The notes under the pieces: model-generated
Seen by the model: the letters and a program-made list of their open reading frames with translations, nothing else
What the model was told of the DNA's origin: nothing
Database searches by the model: none
Shown here: in pieces, positions 6,669-10,248 of the stretch
Position numbering within the stretch: position 1 is the stretch's first letter
Layout: each line of letters begins with the position of its first letter
Translations under genes and position numbers: made by a program
Origin: Pelotomaculum sp. UBA3102
GTDB taxonomy: Bacteria > Bacillota > Desulfotomaculia > Desulfotomaculales > Pelotomaculaceae
DNA: 10,248 bases
Reading direction: 5' to 3'
Assembly (NCBI GenBank): GCA_002365865.1
Contig: DFAQ01000061.1
Span: 1-10,248 of the forward strand

Positions 6669-6697
6669 ATTAAAGATATTTAGCGCATATCTGACAG
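6669..6697 (-). promoter_or_regulatory. Candidate promoter of the DUF3842-cob operon, with inverted repeat in the spacer
   Basis: On the minus strand CTGTCA (6697-6692, 4 of 6 to TTGACA) is followed by a 17-bp spacer and TTTAAT (6674-6669, 5 of 6 to TATAAT). It starts right after the T-tract of the upstream terminator. Inside the spacer AGATAT (6692-6687) and ATATCT (6679-6674) form a 6-bp inverted repeat with a 7-nt centre, placed where a repressor could block RNA polymerase. The predicted start near 6662 leaves a 5' leader of only about 45 nt, so there is no room for a cobalamin riboswitch. The promoter call is by consensus only. Confidence 0.45.
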
Positions 6698-6717
6698 AAA
6701 AAAAGTCCCCTGGGACT
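6698..6717 (-). terminator. Intrinsic terminator between the coiled-coil gene and the cob operon
   Basis: On the minus strand AGTCCC (6717-6712) and GGGACT (6709-6704) are perfectly complementary with a very short centre, so the real loop is probably CAGG on a 5-bp stem. The stem runs straight into seven consecutive T (6704-6698). It lies about 80 nt after the stop of the coiled-coil gene and separates the dipeptidase transcript from the cobalamin operon. Confidence 0.8.
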
Positions 6718-6775
6718 GTGTCGATATAAAACATAAAATGTCATAATATATTAATATTAACAATAACTGCCATTA

Positions 6776-6796
6776 TGTGTATAATACTGTGGATAA
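6776..6796 (-). promoter_or_regulatory. Tandem pair of consensus DnaA boxes in an AT-rich intergenic stretch
   Basis: On the minus strand TTATCCACA (6796-6788) and TTATACACA (6784-6776) both match the bacterial DnaA box TTATNCACA at every defined position. They have the same orientation and are 3 bp apart. They begin one base after the TAA stop of the coiled-coil gene. The next 50 bp (6770-6721) are about 82 percent A+T and include the palindrome TTAATATTAA (6751-6760). The match is seen directly; DnaA binding is inferred from the known consensus. There are no origin-type neighbours (dnaA, dnaN, parAB), so a DnaA-binding regulatory or titration cluster is more likely than the chromosomal origin. 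Confidence 0.55.
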
Positions 6797-6797
6797 G

Positions 6798-7088
6798 TTA
6801 TTTATTTGATGAACTATGTGGCATAACGTTCTGTAGTCTTAATTCAAGTTCAACTATTTGTTGGTTCTTTCGGAGCAACCGCCGGGCATAGCGATAATTA
6901 TTCAGGTGAAGCTTACGGTTTTCATTTTCCAGGCGGCTTAAAAACCTGCTCTTATCTTTCTCGATTCTCTCAATCAAATTCATTAATACTCTCCGGCTCA
7001 GCCTGAGTTGCTCGACTCTTTCCTCAAGTTCCTGTACCCGCCTCTTGAGGTAAGTTATATCTATAATTTGCTCCACAATCACCACCAT
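6798..7088 (-). CDS. Small coiled-coil protein of unknown function (about 96 aa)
   Basis: I do not recognise a named family. Nearly the whole product is a charged, leucine-rich helix with heptad-like spacing, from ITYLKRRVQELEERVEQLRL through to IVELELRLQNVM, very rich in Arg, Glu and Leu. It ends in a short polar tail with SSSNK. It has no Cys pair, signal peptide or membrane span. The frame is open up to a TTG at 7157, but that TTG has no Shine-Dalgarno. I place the start at ATG 7088; the element before it is AGGCAAGG, and the GTG codons two and four codons later fit AAGG spacing equally well. It lies 83 bp after the aminotransferase stop, and a TATACT box (7116-7111) could give it a weak promoter of its own. 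A structural or oligomerising role is inference. Confidence 0.65.
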   Translation of the reverse strand: MVVIVEQIIDITYLKRRVQELEERVEQLRLSRRVLMNLIERIEKDKSRFLSRLENENRKLHLNNYRYARRLLRKNQQIVELELRLQNVMPHSSSNK

Positions 7089-7171
7089 CCTTGCCTGGCA
7101 TCTCGCTTTTAGTATATGCCGGGCAAATGGTAAATAGACGATATAGCGCCATTTCAATGATTTTTAACTAA

Positions 7172-8338
7172 TCAAGTAAAATCAAAATGCTGAGAGATTC
7201 GTTGAACCACCTCTTTCAGAACTGCTTCGTCTTCAACCAAGGCAATCCTGACATAGCCTTCTCCTTGCCTGCCAAACGCCGTTCCCGGAATAACAACCAC
7301 ACCAGTTCTTCTCAATAGTTCCATAATAAACATTTTTGAGGATGTAAACCCCGGAGGAACAGGCGCCCATATAAACATAGAAGCATTGGGTTTAGGCATG
7401 TGCCAACCGATTTTTGCCAAGCCGTCTACCAGTATATCCCTACGTTTTCGATAAGTTCGGACAGTTCCAGCCACATAATCCTGGGGACCGGCCAAGGCTG
7501 CTATTCCTGCTTCCTGGATGGAACAGAAAACTCCGTAATCAATATTTGACTTAATCAATTTTAAGTCTGAAATGACCTCAGGATTTCCCACGGCAAAACC
7601 AATCCGGCAACCTGCCATATTGTATGTTTTAGAAAGAGAGTAAAATTCCACTCCCACTTCTTTTGCACCCGGCACCTCCAGAAAACTCATCGGTTTAAAA
7701 CCATCAAAAGCAAGTTCCACATATGCGGCGTCATGACATATCAATATATCATAATTACTAGCAAATTCTACCGCTTGTTCATAAAATCTCCTGTCTGCAG
7801 AAACAGCAACCGGATTATTAGGATAATTTAAAAACATCATCTTTGCCTTCCTGGCAACATCTTCCGGAACAGCGGTGAAATCAGGCAAAAAACGGTTTTC
7901 GGCTACAAGTGGCAACGGATATATTTCTCCCTGGGCCATGAAAATACTGAAACTATAAATAGGGTAACCCGGATCCGGAACCAGCGCTACATCGCCGGGG
8001 TCAATATATGCCATACTCAGGTGTGCCAGTCCGTCTTGAGAACCCATTAAAACTAGCATCTCTTTGTCAGGATCCAAATCAACCTCAAAACGTCTCTTAT
8101 ACCAGTCTGCCAAGGCTTTGTAAAGACGAGCCAAACCCACCAGGGGATAAGAATAATTGGAAGGCTTTCTTACCGAGGAAATCAAGGCATCTATGATATG
8201 GGGAGCAGGAGGCAGATCTGGACTTCCTACTCCCAGGTCAATTACCTTTATCCCTCTTGATTCAACTTCTTTTTTTCTTTCTTCCATTTCGTTAAAAACT
8301 CCGGAAGACAGACTACCCATACGCTTGGCCTTTCTCAT
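7172..8338 (-). CDS. Class I/II PLP aminotransferase, LL-diaminopimelate/alanine aminotransferase-like
   Basis: A fold type I aspartate-aminotransferase-family enzyme, 388 aa, full length. Motifs are DLGVGSPDLPP (34-44), YPLVGLARLYKALADWY (64-80), PDPGYPIY (121-128), NYPNNP (171-176), CHDAAY with the cofactor Asp203, SLSKTYNMAGCRIGF with the Schiff-base Lys237, and Arg364 in YVRIAL for the substrate carboxylate. The general pattern resembles DapL-type LL-diaminopimelate aminotransferases and related AlaA/MalY-like enzymes of clostridia; the SKTYNMAGCR variant differs from the more usual T-G-W after N-M. The substrate is therefore open: LL-DAP/tetrahydrodipicolinate, alanine or another amino acid. 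The ATG at 8338 overlaps the PHP stop as ATGA and has an ideal AGGAGG about 6 nt upstream. Its position next to a dipeptidase is compatible with amino acid salvage (inference). Confidence 0.85.
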   Translation of the reverse strand: MRKAKRMGSLSSGVFNEMEERKKEVESRGIKVIDLGVGSPDLPPAPHIIDALISSVRKPSNYSYPLVGLARLYKALADWYKRRFEVDLDPDKEMLVLMGSQDGLAHLSMAYIDPGDVALVPDPGYPIYSFSIFMAQGEIYPLPLVAENRFLPDFTAVPEDVARKAKMMFLNYPNNPVAVSADRRFYEQAVEFASNYDILICHDAAYVELAFDGFKPMSFLEVPGAKEVGVEFYSLSKTYNMAGCRIGFAVGNPEVISDLKLIKSNIDYGVFCSIQEAGIAALAGPQDYVAGTVRTYRKRRDILVDGLAKIGWHMPKPNASMFIWAPVPPGFTSSKMFIMELLRRTGVVVIPGTAFGRQGEGYVRIALVEDEAVLKEVVQRISQHFDFT

Positions 8339-9159
8339 CTTTTCCTCCTGTTATACCAGTTTATTTCTTTGACTGAATCATAAGGTACCGTTACCGCACC
8401 CAGGCGGTTGCCTGTTTTATGACCGGGCCCGTGATAATCTGAACCACCGGTTATAATTAACCCGCGCTCCCCTGCCAGTCTGAGAAAATAATTTTCCTGT
8501 TCCTGTGAGTGAGCAGGGTGGTAAACTTCCAGACCGGCCAGGCCGGCATTTATAAGCATATCTAACCGCTCATGCGCATTATTTTGGCCGGGGTGGGCTA
8601 AAACCGGGACCCCTCCGGCCTCACTTATTATTTTAATTGCTTCCACTGGCTTAAGCTTATAGCGCGGCACATACGCAGGACACCCAAATCCAATATATTT
8701 ACTGAATGCTTCGGCAATATTTTTAACAACCCCTTCTTCAACCAAGACCCTGGCCAGATGAGGTCGACCGACAGAACCTGACCGGGAAACAGCCAGCACT
8801 TTTTCATAATCAACCGGAATACCAAGATTTTGAACTTGTTGAGTCATCTTAAGGATCCGTTTTTTTCTTTCACTCATTAACAACCTTAATTTATTTTTCA
8901 AACTATTATTGTCTATATTGATGAAATATCCCAGTAAGTGTAACTCCTTACCCAGGTATTCGGCTCCCAATTCCACTCCCGCAACTATTTCCAGATCATT
9001 TAGGTATCCCGCGGCAAGGGCTGGTTCAACTCCCTCCACAGTATCGTGGTCCGTGACGGCAATAGCCTTAAGACCAAGCTCCTTTGCCCGGAGAACTACT
9101 TCCTCCGGGCCGTCGGTACCATCAGATGCAGTAGTATGCACATGTAAATCTGCTGACAT
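8335..9159 (-). CDS. PHP-domain phosphoesterase (YciV/TrpH-like)
   Basis: A stand-alone PHP-domain metal-dependent phosphoesterase of 274 aa, the size of the YciV/RNase AM type, which hydrolyses 3',5'-nucleoside bisphosphates such as pAp and trims short RNA 5' ends. Metal ligands are visible in the expected order: DLHVHTTASDGT (His6, His8, Asp13), VTDHDT (Asp37, His38), Glu63 in AGVELG, His74 in ELHLLGY, His134 in GRPHLA, His189 in LAHPGQ, His214 in EVYHPAH, and Asp241 and His243 in GGSDYHG. All nine are present, so it should be active. The start is ATG 9159; AAGGTG is 10-12 nt upstream, within a small inverted repeat (9161-9172). It follows the dipeptidase by 34 bp with no terminator. The exact substrate is assigned only by family likeness. 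Confidence 0.88.
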   Translation of the reverse strand: MSADLHVHTTASDGTDGPEEVVLRAKELGLKAIAVTDHDTVEGVEPALAAGYLNDLEIVAGVELGAEYLGKELHLLGYFINIDNNSLKNKLRLLMSERKKRILKMTQQVQNLGIPVDYEKVLAVSRSGSVGRPHLARVLVEEGVVKNIAEAFSKYIGFGCPAYVPRYKLKPVEAIKIISEAGGVPVLAHPGQNNAHERLDMLINAGLAGLEVYHPAHSQEQENYFLRLAGERGLIITGGSDYHGPGHKTGNRLGAVTVPYDSVKEINWYNRRKR

Positions 9160-9193
9160 TAAGGTTCACCTTTTAAAAATCTTTCTACATATT

Positions 9194-10183
9194 TCATTTT
9201 AATACCTGCTTTATTATCCGAAGAAAATTTTCACCAAGAATTTTTTTAATGGCACTTTGATGATACCCTCTTTCTATTAATCCTCTTGTAATAATAGAAA
9301 TCTTTGAACAATCCTCTAGTCCGGACGGAGGTTGAACCATACCATCAAAATCAGATCCCAGTCCTACACATTCCACCCCGCCAATCGAAACGGCATGATC
9401 AATGTGATCCAGAACCTCCTTTACAGAAGCTTCTTTCCCGCCGAGAAAATCAGGAACATAGGTAATACCCATAACCCCTCCTTTTTCAGCTAAAGCTTCT
9501 ATCTGTTGATCGCTTAAATTACGGGGGTTGGCACATAAGGCCTTACAGTTAGAATGCGACGCCATGACCGGTTGCCCGGAAATTTTCAGAACCTCCCAAA
9601 AACCCTTCTCAGCTAAATGGGAAATATCAACCAGCATACCAAGACAGTTTAACTCCTTTACAACTGCGAAACCAAAACTGGTCAGACCCCCACCTGCTTT
9701 AACTTCGAATACACCGTCACCAAGTTCGTTGCGGTTGTTCCAGGTCAGCGTAAGACTGCGTACTCCAAGACGATACAACATTCTCAATACTTCCAGGCTG
9801 CATTCAAGGGCCTCGCCCCCTTCTACTGAAAGCAGCGAAGCAATTTTACCTGCGGCAAGGGCATCATAAATTCCGGTTGAATTCTCTATGTGAACAATAT
9901 CTTTATTATTAGCTTCTATTTCCCGATAATACAAATCTATAAGCTCAAGTGTCCTGCGCAAAGCAAAACTTTTAAATTGCGGGGCAATAAAGGCAGCAAA
10001 AAATTGCACTTTTATACCACCGGTTTTTAAGCGCGGCAGGTCAAGATGACCCTTACCGGAATATTCTCCAAGGTGCCTTTGTTGTTCCAATATGGCAGTA
10101 AGGGTATCACAATGGGCATCTACCACGATACTTTTACTGTGTAACATCATATACTCCTGTTTACTCAAGACCTCCAGGTTCAT
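9194..10183 (-). CDS. Peptidase family M19 (renal/microsomal) dipeptidase
   Basis: A zinc dipeptidase of the amidohydrolase superfamily, 329 aa (family about 310-400), which cleaves dipeptides, in some members D-amino-acid or cell-wall dipeptides. The binuclear metal ligands are visible: VDAHCDT (His24, Asp26), LLSVEGGEAL (Glu121), DISHLAEKGF (His189), ASHSNCKAL (His210) and GLGSDFDG (Asp278 expected to be catalytic). ANPRNLSD carries Arg221, which binds substrate in family members. There is no signal peptide, so a cytoplasmic location is likely, as for other clostridial homologues. The start is ATG 10183 with GGAGGG 8 nt upstream and a TATAAT box further up, so this is probably the first gene of its transcript. 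Some M19 members have roles in special metabolite pathways, but nothing here suggests that. Confidence 0.92.
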   Translation of the reverse strand: MNLEVLSKQEYMMLHSKSIVVDAHCDTLTAILEQQRHLGEYSGKGHLDLPRLKTGGIKVQFFAAFIAPQFKSFALRRTLELIDLYYREIEANNKDIVHIENSTGIYDALAAGKIASLLSVEGGEALECSLEVLRMLYRLGVRSLTLTWNNRNELGDGVFEVKAGGGLTSFGFAVVKELNCLGMLVDISHLAEKGFWEVLKISGQPVMASHSNCKALCANPRNLSDQQIEALAEKGGVMGITYVPDFLGGKEASVKEVLDHIDHAVSIGGVECVGLGSDFDGMVQPPSGLEDCSKISIITRGLIERGYHQSAIKKILGENFLRIIKQVLK

Positions 10184-10222
10184 AAATCAAACCCTCCGCC
10201 ACAAATTTGCCCCATTATTTAT

Positions 10223-10228
10223 ATTATA
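10223..10228 (-). promoter_or_regulatory. Perfect -10 box upstream of the dipeptidase gene
   Basis: TATAAT on the minus strand (10228-10223) would start transcription near 10216, about 33 nt before the dipeptidase start codon. The -35 element at normal spacing would fall across the window edge and cannot be read. The stretch is very AT-rich, so a chance match is possible. Confidence 0.45.
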
Positions 10229-10248
10229 ATAATAAAACCTGTTTATTC

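Noticed and set aside
6616..6697. Cobalamin riboswitch before the cob operon
   Set aside because: The available space is less than half of what the structure needs, and no conserved B12-box-like sequence is seen.
6721..6797. Chromosomal or plasmid replication origin
   Set aside because: Only two DnaA boxes, no dnaA, dnaN, rep or par genes, and no iterons. A regulatory or titration site is the more modest reading.
6798..7088. Coiled-coil protein as a YabA-type DnaA regulator
   Set aside because: The neighbouring DnaA boxes suggested it, but YabA has a C-terminal zinc-binding Cys/His motif that is absent here, and the coiled coil alone is not diagnostic.
7089..7171. Promoter for the coiled-coil gene
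   Set aside because: A TATACT box exists (7116-7111), but no -35-like hexamer stands 16-18 bp upstream, so I mention it only in the gene entry.
8909..9202. Plus-strand open frame of 97 codons opposite the PHP gene
   Set aside because: Mirror of a well supported coding region; the Ser/Arg/Pro-rich composition is typical of an antisense frame.
9528..9869. Plus-strand open frame of 113 codons opposite the dipeptidase gene
   Set aside because: Antisense to a gene with all metal ligands intact; no RBS and no domain.

Overview
The window looks like a chromosomal segment of a low-to-mid GC, Gram-positive anaerobe of the Firmicutes, most like the Desulfotomaculum/Pelotomaculum group (Peptococcaceae). 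This rests on strong AGGAGG-type ribosome binding sites, frequent TTG/GTG starts, an anaerobic-type cobalamin gene set and a DUF3842 gene. It is inference from general likeness, not from a database search. All twelve convincing genes lie on the minus strand, so transcription runs from high to low coordinates.

Region A (10248 to about 6698) is one probable transcript: a -10 box at 10223-10228, an M19-family dipeptidase, a PHP-domain phosphoesterase, a class I/II PLP aminotransferase of the DapL/AlaA-like type (its start overlaps the PHP stop by 4 nt), and a small coiled-coil protein. It ends at a clear intrinsic terminator (6698-6717). Between the last stop codon and the terminator is an AT-rich stretch with two perfect consensus DnaA boxes in tandem (6776-6796), the least expected DNA signal in the window.

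Region B (6697 to 413) is the cobalamin late-assembly operon, starting from a candidate promoter just past that terminator. Its order is a DUF3842 protein, cobU, cobQ/cbiP, cbiB, cobS, cobD, cobC. Together these amidate the corrin ring (CobQ), make and attach the aminopropanol phosphate arm (CobD, CbiB), activate the arm with GMP (CobU), join it to alpha-ribazole phosphate (CobS) and remove the last phosphate (CobC). Corrin-ring genes, the adenosyltransferase, CobT and a threonine kinase are not in the window. No cobalamin riboswitch is visible; the leader would be only about 40-45 nt.

Region C (412 to 1) holds one 76-residue protein with two HTH-like repeats. It has a possible promoter of its own, a perfect 9-bp inverted repeat that places its Shine-Dalgarno in a hairpin loop and its start codon in the stem, and an intrinsic terminator whose stem begins in its stop codon. 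Positions 1-69 hold nothing I can assign.

Most of the window is conventional metabolism. The points worth a second look are the paired DnaA boxes, the hairpin-embedded start of the duplicated-HTH protein, and DUF3842 leading a B12 operon. I found no mobile element, CRISPR array, tRNA, rRNA or defence system.
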